Shown here in pieces: positions 45,566-55,780 of a stretch of 64,000 nucleotides of DNA (positions are counted from its first letter, which is position 1; every line of letters starts with the position of its first letter). The DNA is from Istiophorus platypterus. Lineage: Eukaryota > Chordata > Actinopteri > Istiophoriformes > Istiophoridae. The notes under the pieces are model-generated. The model ran no database searches. It worked only from the letters and a program-made list of their open reading frames with translations, and was not told where the DNA came from. The DNA is taken from the NCBI GenBank assembly GCA_016859345.1, contig CM029120.1, positions 3,636,001-3,700,000 of the forward strand. The letters run 5' to 3'. The translations under genes and the position numbers were made by a program.

Positions 45566-45980
45566 TGAACCGGGACACAGACAGACGTCACGGGGCTATT
45601 CTGGCTGCTAAGGCCCTGACCTCGGTTCTAGGCTCTATTTCATTCCCATTTTTTTTCCTTTCTCCTCTCGTATCTATAACTGCAGGAGCCTTTTTTACCA
45701 CTTAGGCGACCGGCTGTATAACGTCGGCCCGTCTAAATTGAGACATTGTGCCGCATTGACCGTGCGGCTTCTTGGCAGCCTCCTTGCTTCACGGTAACTT
45801 AAACACAATATTTACTTTACTCTCGTTTGCTTTTCCACCACCCCCCCTTTTTTAATCCTGCTTTAGAAATATTGTCCTCTCATGTAAACTTTTTTTCCTC
45901 TTCTAATGGCTAAGAAAAGTTTGTGGGCAGAATCTCATTATTAACTTCAATGATATACGTATTTTCCGGCTGGGTGTGGG
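45566..45980. other. non-coding, AT-rich
   Basis: Short T and C homopolymers; AATCTCATTATTAACTTC near 45930 may belong to the regulatory block that follows. No gene. Confidence 0.45.

Positions 45981-46050
<70 letters not shown>
45981..46050. repeat. (AT)n-(GT)n compound microsatellite
   Basis: About 19 AT then 16 GT units, the same architecture as 36741-36880. Confidence 0.95.
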
Positions 46051-46052
<2 letters not shown>

Positions 46053-46245
46053 AAAGCAAACTACCTTCATTTAAATGATTAATTGGTGCTTGATTTTAAT
46101 GAATTCAGCCATGATCCATATCATATGTACAGTTCATGAGATCAGGGCCATGACACAGGAGCAGAGCTGTGAGATTACTCATCTGGATTGACATACAGGG
46201 ATTATGAATATTTAATTGTACATCTTAAACAAAAACAAAAGAAAT
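46051..46245. promoter_or_regulatory. candidate conserved non-coding block (strongest by texture)
   Basis: ATTTAAATGATTAATTGGTG, TGATTTTAATGAATTCAGCC, TCATATGTACAG, CATGAGATCAGGGCCATGAC, GAGATTACTCATC and ATTATGAATATTTAATTG follow one another with no low-complexity interruption. TAAT cores, a CATATG E-box and CATGAG-type elements make this the most enhancer-like stretch of the window. It needs a cross-species alignment. Confidence 0.4.
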
Positions 46246-46398
46246 CTCAGTGTTGTTGAGTGACTATATTCAGCACATTCAGGCGGTTTCATCCATGTCT
46301 GTCGCCTCCTGACTGTTACACCTCCCGCTGCCCTCCTGCTTCATGTGCCAGCGCTGTGGGTGTGGTGACTCTAAGTGTTGGTGGCAGCGGCCGCTCGG

Positions 46399-46428
46399 TG
46401 CGTTCGTGCGTTCGTGCGTTCGTGCGCG
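46399..46428. repeat. 8-bp minisatellite GTGCGTTC, about 3.5 copies
   Basis: Perfect head-to-tail copies ending in a CGCGTACG-containing sequence. Confidence 0.9.
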
Positions 46429-46466
46429 TACGCTGGCATACGTTCGCCGCGGGGAGGTGTGACTCA

Positions 46467-46481
46467 AGCGCCCTCTACTGG
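46467..46481 (-). promoter_or_regulatory. CTCF-type motif, reverse
   Basis: Plus-strand AGCGCCCTCTACTGG is the reverse complement of CCAGTAGAGGGCGCT, which fits every position of the CTCF core CCASYAGRKGGCRSY. This is the best CTCF match in the window and it faces the forward motif at 17644. Confidence 0.6.
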
Positions 46482-47139
46482 ACGAGGCAGGGGGTGGGCG
46501 TCAGAGCTTTGCCCCGAGGTGTCTGGAGCGTAATGGGTTTTTGCTGGGGCCACTCATGCAGAAGGGAAAAGAAAAAAAAAGTAATGTCAGAGAAAATGAT
46601 CTCTGTGTTATTGATTGTCAACAAGGTTTCTGTTTCCTCACTTTCCTTGTCCCTCGGCCTCTCTGCGGTTCCTCCTTCTCTGCACTCACCATCTGTTAGT
46701 TATTTGCAGCGTAAGATGTTGAGAGCTCAGAAAAAAGAGAGAGGGAAGAGAGAGAAAGAGAGAGAGAGGTTCAATGTTTGATCTGCAAAAAAAAAAAAAA
46801 TAAATCTTTGATTTTTTTTCAAACCACCAAGCCCGAGGTTGATAATCACGTCATCCTCCAGCCGGTTTCATTCCCTGGATGTTAATTCATACATAAACGA
46901 AATAATAAAGTTTGGTGCATTTAACGTCTCCACATGCTCTCTCGGAAAAAAAAACTATTACAAACCCGTGTTTATTTATGTGTTTTTATTTATTTTTCTT
47001 GGCCTAATCTGAGAACACTAAATACTTGTCGTCCTTGAAAAAAAAGGGGGGGGCACAACTGTTTGCAAGTTTTTTTTAAACTTTGAAGTTCAGGTTGTTG
47101 AAATCCTGCAAATTTCTTGAAAAAAAATAATAAAAAATT
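46482..47139. other. non-coding, no gene seen
   Basis: AGAGAG tract near 46735-46770, A run near 46786-46800, and further A/T homopolymers. No gene. Confidence 0.5.
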
Positions 47140-47420
47140 GATATCGAGCACAAGATCTCAGGAACCAAGAGAAGTGTTTCAGGGCAGACCAAAGGTCACA
47201 GGTCAAAGACCAACCCAGCAGCAATCTCCCACTAATACACCTGTGGCAGGGAACCACAGGTGAAAGAAAAGTCTGCACACAAAAGCCTGAGAGCCGCTGT
47301 TTGTCTGCCGGCTGCTGATAGTCATAATGATATCTCTTTCTGATAGCACACGGCTTTGTCCGCTGCCCGATGTTTGCCCAACACAGAAAGCACAGCCCTT
47401 TTTCCGGGAGCGTATGAAAG
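47140..47420. promoter_or_regulatory. candidate regulatory block with DR1 and paired E-box/RUNX palindrome
   Basis: AGGTCA-C-AGGTCA at 47193-47205 is a perfect DR1 nuclear-receptor element (HNF4, RXR, COUP-TF class). Thirty-two bases on, CACCTGTGG (47238-47246) and CCACAGGTG (47254-47262) form a perfect inverted pair with a 7-base spacer, each overlapping a CACCTG E-box and a TGTGG RUNX core. CATAATGATATC follows. The motifs are exact; function is inferred. Confidence 0.4.
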
Positions 47421-48400
47421 AGGCGGATCGGCCCCCGGCTCCGCTTTTTGCTTGTCTTTCCCATGATGCCGCGTCCCACGCTGCACGGGCCGGGCCCCGG
47501 ACCCTCCTCCTGGCCGAGCCCCGGCCATTCTCGCCGCCTCAATAGCCCAGTGTGACTCCCCCAGCGCCGAGTCCCGAGTCTTTCTGAGAGGGGCCTTCAG
47601 CGGAGTCCCCCCCCTCCACCACCACCACCACCATCGGGCCAGTGAAAAAACCCAGCGGTGGTGAAGAGGGGTCCCTCTGTGCCCCCGCACTAAAGAGCTC
47701 CAAGACAAAGGCGAAGAGAAAGAAAGAAAGAAGGAAGGAAGAAAGAGAAGAAAAACTACTACTGGGTCGACCCAGCGTTCGCCCGTTTGTCTGACAGCAC
47801 AATTTGTGGCAGGACTTGAGATGCTGCCCGGAGCCAAGCTAACAGTTTACACATACAGAACGGTTTCCAAGGACAGGCCATCAGACGGGGAAGAGGGGGG
47901 CAGGGAAAGAGCTGGAAGGGAGGGCGAGGATGAAAGGGAAGGGAGGTGGAAAGATATTGGGACAGAGGGCAGAAAAAAAAGGAGAAAGAAAGAGAGGAGG
48001 AGGAGGAGGAGGAGGAGGAAGGGTGAGGGCACAGACAGTAACAAAAAAAAAAGCAGGAGATGGAAAGTGACTGGAGGAGGAGAAGATTGAAGAAGCAGAG
48101 GGGGGAGAGTAGCGGCGCGATGAAGAAAAAAGACAGAAAGAGACGAAAGGGAAGCGAACGCAGATCCGCCGCACTTCAAAATAAAACCTCTCCCCACAAT
48201 CAAATAGTCCTCGAGCGGATCGAAGCGTCCTCGCAGCCGAGAAGGTCGGACGATGGAACAAAAGAGTCGGCGAGACTGCGGAGAGAAGCTGATGCTCAGA
48301 GGTGGAAATTGTTCTACGGGGGAATTATTTTAGGTACAGTTGTGTGTGTACATTTGCATTTTGAGTGTTCAAAATGAACCAGATAATGGAAAAATAAGAT
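47421..48400. other. non-coding, purine-rich
   Basis: CCA repeats at 47616-47632, GAAA/GGAA repeats at 47716-47752, GGA repeats at 47995-48020. Antisense Ser/Phe/Pro-rich frames of up to 171 codons are repeat translations. Confidence 0.6.
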
Positions 48401-48960
48401 AAAACTAAAGTGCGCGCGGCGCCGAGCTGAGAAGGTCATCGCGCGGAGGCAGGTGTGGTGAAGGGAGACGGAAACGCGTTTTAGGAACGAAACGCCGAGA
48501 AGGCGGCACCTGATCTCGCCGCTTTCGCTGCAGACAAAGCGTCGGTGGAAAGTAGGCGCGCCGTCGAGGCCGGGGCCGGGGCCGGGACCGGTTCATGTCC
48601 CGCCAGGGGCGGGGGCAGGGGCGGTGGGGCTTTCTGTATGTCTACCCCCGGCGGCGGTGACGATTTTGCACGTGTCGGAGTCTCAGGTGCCCCTTCGGAC
48701 GTCGGGTGTAAAAGGAGCCGGCGGAAACGGCGGCAGCTCAAATCTCGCTCCGCAGAAATTCGTCTCTCGATAGTTACGATGGGTCCAAATTATTTCATTT
48801 CCTCAAAAGCCTCCGAGGTCTGGCGCTGTGGCTTTTCAGGGAAAAAACGTCGCCCGATCGGGGGCAGATCTTTCAGTGGTCGGGGGTTGTTTTCGGCCGC
48901 GGTGCCACCGGGGCTTCAGTGATGAGGGAACGTGTCACCCGGTGCAACAGTGAGGCTCGC
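48401..48960. other. GC- and CpG-rich block
   Basis: CpG-dense, with a GGGGCC-type run at 48571-48587 (CGGGGCCGGGGCCGGGACCG). A 125-codon plus frame at 48545-48922 has no domain. It could be a small CpG island, without other promoter evidence. Confidence 0.35.
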
Positions 48961-49272
48961 TAATGTGTTTTTAATAGTTTCTGGAAAAACAGTGGAGCTC
49001 TGAGGCACAGAGGAATAAGATATACCAGAATGGCATCAACAATAGTACTAAGATACCAACAGTAATAATAATAATCATATCGTATCACATGGTTGGTTTT
49101 TTCTTTTTCAGAAAACAAGACAAAAGTAGACAAAGGATTTTTTCTTTCATTGTGGAAAAGACGAACAAAAAAGGGGATGAGACGAGAAGGAGGGAGCGAA
49201 AGCATAAAAGGAGGAAGGATGACAGGTATGATGAGAGAGTGATTGAGAGTGGCAGCCTGGGGGGGGTGATGG

Positions 49273-49304
<32 letters not shown>

Positions 49305-49649
49305 CGTGTGAATGGGTGGATCCACGCAGGGAGTGAGACATCAGCCCAAATTACAGTGTGCTTGGCTTGGCTCGCGGTTGCCATGGACACCTCGAAGCGT
49401 AGGGACAGGTGTCCCGGGTAGCCCCCCCCCCCCCCCGTCCTCAACCGCCACCCTCCGACAGAAAACCGTCAAATGACGTCGTCGCCGTGGCTGTAACCGT
49501 GGTGACGGCTCTGACATCAGACACATCAGACTCACGAGCGAACGCACACACACCCATTTCGGTCACACCTCGGCGAGAGATTCTCACTTTTCCACTCATC
49601 CCCCCCAGAAGCCATAAGCCCCCCCCCCCCCCCCCCACCCCGCCCCCAC
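48961..49649. other. non-coding with repeats
   Basis: (GA)n at 49276-49304, C runs at 49423-49437 and an 18-base C run at 49619-49636. The long minus-strand Ser-Leu frames are translations of the GA array. Confidence 0.6.
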
Positions 49650-50030
49650 AATTCCAGAGGCAGGGGGATGATGAATTCTTCTCTCCGTGTGAAATATTTA
49701 TGCGTTTGGCGGCTTCCAGTTCGCTCGATGCATAGGATTTTCCTATATTCCGCAGCAGCTACAATGCAAACTTCCACTTCGGGAGCCGAGGACGTATTAA
49801 TCTTAGGAGTCTTTTCAAAAGGCAAAAAGAAAAAGAAAAAAAAAAAGTGAAAAATTCTTGCGGGGATGTAAAAGACTGGGAAAACATCTCTCTCAGCACG
49901 GATAAATATTTGGATTAATCCCGGTTTTCTCATGCAAAGTGGGGCCTTAGTGATACCTTCAGCAGAGCGCCGGCTCCTGGATGAGTTAAGTAAGCCCCAG
50001 CGGCTTAAAGAGATCAACTGGAATCCTCGC
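49650..50030. promoter_or_regulatory. candidate conserved non-coding block with OTX-type palindrome
   Basis: GATGAATTCTTC, GAAATATTTATGCG and CTACAATGCAAAC are followed, after an A-rich gap at 49825-49846, by GATAAATATTTGGATTAATC. GGATTAATCC at 49912-49921 is a perfect palindrome of two overlapping TAATCC sites (OTX/PITX/GSC class). ATGCAAA (49932-49938), a POU half-octamer, lies 10 bases on. Visual call backed by exact motifs. Confidence 0.4.
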
Positions 50031-51624
50031 CCCCGCCGCCCCCCCGCCCCCGCCCACGCCCTCCTCCTCCTCCTCCTCCATTTTCTCCCACTGCCCATTC
50101 AAAAGAGTGGCCAACAGCGTGAGATGGAGGCACACTCATGTGTGAAATAGACTCTTCATGAGGACGCCGGTCTTTTGGATCGTCTCGTTTCGGGACCTCG
50201 TCTTAATCCCCCCTCTAGATCCTCCGAGGAGGGAGGGAAGGCGAGGACAAGGCCTTTTCTCTAGGGATGGGGGGGGGGGGGGGTGGCCAATGAGCAATGG
50301 GTCCATTGACAACAGTCGCGGTACGTGTGGAGATCTAGGTGATGATTTCATAAGCGACGGTCGACCAAGCAGCAACCCTCCGCGCCGATGTGATGTGTTT
50401 GTGAAACTAACGGGCGGAACTTTCCTTTAATGCAAACAATGGGTCCGACCCCGACGGGTAAGGACGCGCACATTCGCGCACATTCGCACACATTCGCACA
50501 CAAAAAGCTCGAAGAGAGCAAAATCGTACGCCTGCACGTGAACACACACGTCTTTTTTTTTCAATGAAACCTAATATCCATATTCATTATCCTCAGAGGA
50601 TGAGCTCTAACGGTTCTGATGACACGGAGCTCAATAAGGAGGAAGAGTTATTATGAATGTGTCTGTTGAATGTGTCTGTTTCTGCAAAGTAAAAAATCCT
50701 GAAAGTGTCAATTATCCAAAAAATTGAAAAGAAACAAGCAAATATTAGAAGAAAGTCTGAACAGTTAACTTCACTAACTGAGCTCTGTAGCAGAAACATG
50801 TTTGTCTTCCTGTCTTGTTGATCGTCGACTGGATTTATTTTGAAAGCCGATGTGGAGACTCGATCCCGACAGGGCAACTTTTCCACGCCGGCGTTTTTCA
50901 GGCTCTGATCGTAATCGGTGCCGATGTCACGCTCAGAAAACTTGCAGGCGAATCCCGGTTTCACGAGGTTTCGTGCAGGTAACACGTATGGAGCCGGATC
51001 TGATCGGTGAGATGCATCGAAATCGGGATCAGTTTTGGCGAAATGGGCCCCAGAGTGAGCCGCAAGGGCCGTGATCCCTCACTGGCTTCCCACTGCCGGT
51101 TGACTTTATTGAAACAGATGCATGAACCAAAAGTATAGTCGCTTGTTGATGCAAAATTGGATGACTCCTTCCTCTTTAGGACCCTTTAATGAGCTTTTGA
51201 CATCTTCAGCATAAAAGTATCTCATAATTTTCTACTTTCTACAAAATTACTCAAGAGAATAAACCATTATTGTCTTATTAATGTTTTTCTTCAAATACTT
51301 TCATATCATTACGGCGCAACAAATGTTGCAGCTTCAGGCTCATGCAAAAGCTCACGAGCACACGAGCACATAGCCACTCGCACACAGTCGAGATAATTAG
51401 GACTCGTCAACAGTCGCTGACTCCGCGAACTGAGTTTCCGCCAGGTTCCTTTATCTGATAACCAAAAGTTTGCCGGGTCCCGTGCTCTGCAAACGAGACC
51501 AGACGAGAGATGAACGTAGTAGCAGATGCCGCCGCCGCCGCTGCCACCACTGCTGTGCCCTCCTTAGCTTCCAGCACCGTAATGATGAAGCTCTCTCTTC
51601 CCCTCTCTGACTGGCCCATAGATT
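50031..51624. other. non-coding, no gene seen
   Basis: (CTC)n near 50059-50078, a 15-base G run at about 50269-50283, and a 10-bp CGCACATTCG-type repeat at 50464-50502. CCGCCG repeats lie at 51529-51545. The segment 50840-51060 contains GATC-rich elements resembling terminal sequences of some DNA transposons, but I found no matching ends. Confidence 0.45.
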
Positions 51625-51810
51625 CAGCCCCGCTAGTAATTATCCATTCTTAGCAAAAGTCCTCAGAGCTCAATCTGTGCTAATGTCTGAGGATTCATTA
51701 TAGTGTAAAATAGATAAAAATTCAATTATTTTCCCCCTGGGTGCACGCATTAGTCCGGATTGTCCTTCTGCGCCCGAGGGCCGTTCTCATTGGCTGCGGT
51801 ATCGACGCCA
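51625..51810. promoter_or_regulatory. candidate conserved non-coding block
   Basis: GCTAGTAATTATCCATTC, GTGCTAATGTCTGAGG, TTCATTATAGTG and ATAAAAATTCAATTATTTTC in an uninterrupted low-repeat stretch, then CGCATTAGTCCGG and CTCATTGGCTG. Confidence 0.35.
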
Positions 51811-53539
51811 CATCACAACCCGATGGCTAATGTGCGAGCACTTCTGGTTAAATAGATAGAAATTAATTGAAAAAGAAAAAGAAAAAAAGGGGGGAAAAGT
51901 CGCGCCGCAGCTCGTTTCCTTAAAACATTTTCTAAAAAAAAAAAAAACGGAGGGAAAGTTCCACTGATCTCAGCGAACGTCTTTGACAGTTTGTTCTCTG
52001 TTCGCAAAGTCACGACGTCACAATGGACGTTCTGTGTGCGGCTGAGGAGATAAAAAATACAAGTGGGCAAAAAAAGAGGAAAACTACATTAGCGATAACG
52101 TTCACGTCAGCACGACCGTTCTCCGCTTTAAAACCAGACCCACTGAGTAAGTTTACAAGTCTATACTCCTGAATATATGGATCTGTTCTGTTATTCCTCT
52201 CTCTCTTTTTTTGCTATTATTTTCAGTGCTTTATTTATTGTTACAAATGAGGCAAACATCTCCTAATGTAATATTGTAATATTTTCTCCAAACAGCAGTA
52301 TTATAATATGCTGTCAAATTCACAAGTAGGGTTTTTAACTTGAGTGTTTCAACTGAGCTTTAGAAGAACTTCAATTAACTTACTTATTCATATTCATTGC
52401 TATTATATATTTATATGTTTTTTTGTCAGGATAATGATAATATCTCGGCTAGCTACTGTCTATTTTTGGCAAAGAGTACAAACTGTGAAGAGTCGAAAAT
52501 AAGATTCGATTTCTATCGAGCCTTAAAGATCGTTTTAATTTTAAAAGGCAGACGAATCTTCTGCCTTATTTCTACTTAGCTTTTCTTAATGTTACGGAAC
52601 TTTTGCCGAGGAGCGCCCTTGTGGCCAGAACAGGTAACTGCAGCTGATTTTCTTCATTTTCCAGGATTCTCCTGCAGAAAACAACAAACGTGTTCCCTTT
52701 GTTAGGCGCTCTGCCGACTTTTTTCTTTTGTGATAAAACCAGTTAATGTTAATATGTTTCATGATGAAATATACGGTAACAGTAGCACTGGGTAATGCCA
52801 GTTGCGCAGCAACATCTATGTTAAGTTCGCTGACGTTGAGCCGACGTTGGAATGTCCAAGAGCTGCATCGTTATATTAAACACCACTAAAAAAACGAGGA
52901 TTTTTAAAGAGTGTGGGTGTGAGAATAAGAAGAGGAAGTAAGAAGTATGAATTTAAACATCCATTTCTCTCTAATCACAACATCGCCGTCCCATTTTCTC
53001 CCCGTCGAGCCATTTACTGTTGTCATGAAATGTCAGAGCCGACGGTGCCTTATCTCGCGACCCCCCCCCCCATCTGCAGCGTATTAATATTCAGCGCTCT
53101 ACTAAATATTGCATTCTTCCGATACTTCTCAGGCTTAAAATATCAGGTGCAGGGCATCAGTTCCGGTGAAAGTCAGGATTCCTCTAGATAAACCCTGAAC
53201 TTTGGGATATGTTATGTTTTTATTTATCTGTCACTTTCCCAGGCAGCCTCGGGATTTTCTTTTTTTTTCAGTTCAGCAGAAGAAATTGAAAAAGTCTGTA
53301 GTTGCACAGATTCCATGAAAGTTTGACATTTCTTCACACTATGAAAATCTGAATGACTTTTTGTGCCTCTACTAGCTAGAAATGAAAGGATGCGATACCT
53401 TTACGGTCCACACGTTCGTCTCGTTGGATGACCAGGCCTCAGGCGGACGCCATGGGTCACGGCGTGGCTCCGGCCTCGTGCGTGTCCCAACGCTAACGGG
53501 CGGAAGCCCCCCCCCCCCACACACACACACACACACCAA
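51811..53539. other. non-coding, AT-rich
   Basis: A runs near 51882 and 51934, C runs near 53060 and 53507 and a CA tract at 53518-53537. No gene or element recognised. A 92-codon frame at 52913-53191 has no domain resemblance. Confidence 0.5.
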
Positions 53540-53835
53540 TGCCGACATTTTAGAGCCCACTAATTTATTATTCCCTGTTTATCGCTTAATTAACTCCCGG
53601 CGTTTGAGCTGTGAGTACGGACGATCAATATAAATCACCGCCACGGACCGGGACCCACTAATGAGATCAGATTAAGGGGACGGAATTACACCCGCTGCCG
53701 CCACGAATGATTTAAAATCACTAAGTAACCCTCTGTGCTATTAAAAGGCCATTTAGATGTCGTCTGTGGAGCCTATTTCTGTCTGTGACAGTCCGTGAGG
53801 TAATTATGATCCGTCGGACGCAGACGGATCCATTT
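53540..53835. promoter_or_regulatory. candidate conserved non-coding block
   Basis: CCCACTAATTTATTATTCCC, TTTATCGCTTAATTAACTCC, GATCAATATAAATCACC, CACTAATGAGATCAG and GAGGTAATTATGATCC occur in repeat-free sequence; GTGACAGTCC is MEIS-like. One of the longer enhancer-like stretches. Confidence 0.35.
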
Positions 53836-54726
53836 TGCCTACGAGGGCTTCTAACTGATGTGCAGAAGTATCCCTGATAGGGAATGGTGAAATTCCATAA
53901 ATGTTGAGGGAAGGGGCTCCATCACTTCTTCTCTGAACTCCTCGGTCATAGGAAACACCGGACCGTCCTTTATACGAGGAAAGGGGGCAGTGCCGTCCCA
54001 AGATTCCTTGCAGCAGCAGCGTTTGTATGAACAACCGAGCCCCCATTTTCCTGCTTGTGACACAATCAAAAACTTCTGGAAATCCTCTGCACGCTTGGCA
54101 GAACTCCAGAGACATGCACTTAGATTTCTTCTCTTTCATCTAAGTCCAGTATTCATACTCAAGCGTATTCAATTTCTACATAATATCGTCATCACAAAAT
54201 ACCAGAGGCTTTACATAAATGTGGTTTCATTAAATCGCCCTATTGTGGAATGCACAAAAAAATAAATCAAAATTTCTAAAGGTCGAAAGTGCCAGTGCCA
54301 GGGAAGTTCATATACTTATGTCTGATTTTAATTGACTTTGGCCCTTTTGCACTATTCTTATTCTTATTTTAATTTGATTATTTTAATTTCTCAACTTTCT
54401 CGACTTGTATATTCCTTTTCATGTGGTTATATTATTACAGTATTATTACATTATTACATTTTTATTACAGTATATATCAGTATTTCATTTCTTTATTTTC
54501 AACAAAATCCACTTTGTTGTTCCTTCCTATGACTGATGGTTTAATGGGACCCGTGTATAAACCGGAAACATCATTTCTTGGGAGATGAGTTTCCTGTTTT
54601 GGGCAGGACTTTTGAATTGTGAGCGTCAGCACTGAGTTTGTCACCGTAACCGTCTTCGCTGCGTCATAAATAAAGTTGGTTTTAAAACAAGCTGGACAGA
54701 AGTGGAGTCTTTTCCCAACATGGATT
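53836..54726. other. non-coding, no gene seen
   Basis: Unique sequence, AT-rich after 54330 with TATTACA repeats. A 91-codon frame at 53990-54265 has no recognised domain. No mobile element recognised. Confidence 0.45.
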
Positions 54727-54792
54727 CTCCTTCACTTCTTTCCTTGACCTCGTGACGTTTTTCCATCGAGGTCAAGGAAAGAGGCGAAGGAA
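54727..54792. other. long imperfect hairpin
   Basis: CTTTCCTTGACCTCG (54738-54752) is the exact reverse complement of CGAGGTCAAGGAAAG (54767-54781). The stem extends outward through TTC/GAG-type pairs with one G-U and one mismatch to CCTTC/GAAGG, about 26 pairs in all, around a 14-base loop. Each arm also contains a TGACCT/AGGTCA nuclear-receptor half-site (an AAGGTCA-like TCAAGGAAAG on the opposite reading). Confidence 0.85.
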
Positions 54793-55721
54793 AAAGACCG
54801 GTTAGGAAAAGGATCCGTTACGTGACGATCGCCCGTCATGCAACCATCGCCTCGAGCCGCCCTGGGTGACGTGTCCCTGCTGCCGTCTCCAAAGGACACG
54901 GCTCTGTGTCCCCTATCTGCCAAATGCAGGTAACCCACCGTGTCCTCGCCCGAGGCTTCATCCGTCCGGCGCCGGGCCGCGTGTTCGTCTGGCACCTGTC
55001 TTTTTTTCCCTAGTTTACAGGTGTGTACGGGTGGGGGGGGTTTGGGGTCTGCTTGCCTCTAATTTGACTCTCCGGACACAATTATGCCCGAGAGCGGGGA
55101 GCTTCGCGGATGGCACCGCCCCGCGGGGCAGAACCCAGCGTTTAGCGCCAGTGAACAAAGAGGCAGCGGCGCGTCCGCGTCCCTGCACCGGGGCTACAGT
55201 CGTCTCACCGTGTCCGCCAAACCGCGGTGATCCATGAAAACATATGCATGAATGTACAATGTCTTTGCGATCGGTTGCACGCTGGCTTTTTACCTCTTCA
55301 CCCTCATTTTTTCTTCCGTGCGGAAGATGCTATAATTTTCCCCGTTAAATTTTGCCAGATACGTTTTCCAGCATCTGTTTAATCGTCCAAAAAAAGTTCT
55401 CTTGAGTCAAATGAAAACATGTTTTGTTTGTAATTGTCTATAGCTTATTGGGAACTTGTAATTCTCGGGCTGCAGCTTAATATAAGTTCTGGTGTTTGCA
55501 GTTTTCTCAGATCCAGTTGTCTGATTCTTCCTTTTGGTGCAGGAATAAATTCAAAACATGACCTAAAATCAGCCAAATAAAACTGAACAAGTAAGGAAAA
55601 AAATTCCCAGAGTCCCGGAGTTTATGAGCTCGACTGAGAAATTCATACCGAGTCCAACTGCCCGGCTGAATGTCTGCAGCAGTCGATGCAAACCTGTTGA
55701 CAGCACCGTGGCGGAGCGAGG
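54793..55721. other. non-coding, no gene seen
   Basis: GC-rich to 55230, AT-rich after. A 123-codon frame at 54866-55237 has no domain. No mobile element recognised. Confidence 0.45.
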
Positions 55722-55780
55722 CGTGACGTTACCGCGGGCGTGACGTTACCGCGGGTGTGACGTTACCGCGGGTGTGACGT
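55722..55780 (+). repeat. 17-bp minisatellite bearing four CRE-type TGACGT sites
   Basis: TGACGTTACCGCGGGYG repeats at a strict 17-bp period. TGACGT, the core of the CREB/ATF element, starts at 55724, 55741, 55758 and 55775. The array therefore multiplies a known binding core. Confidence 0.9.

Noticed and set aside
47322..48261. Several frames of 118-171 codons
   Set aside because: Ser/Phe/Pro- or Arg/Glu-rich translations of GGA, GAAA and CCA repeats.
49532..50098. 188-codon minus-strand frame
   Set aside because: Starts in CTC-derived Arg runs, crosses poly-A and poly-C tracts, and has no domain.
52605..52625. CTCF-like CCACAAGGGCGCTC on the minus strand
   Set aside because: One base short in the invariant AGRKGGC core.
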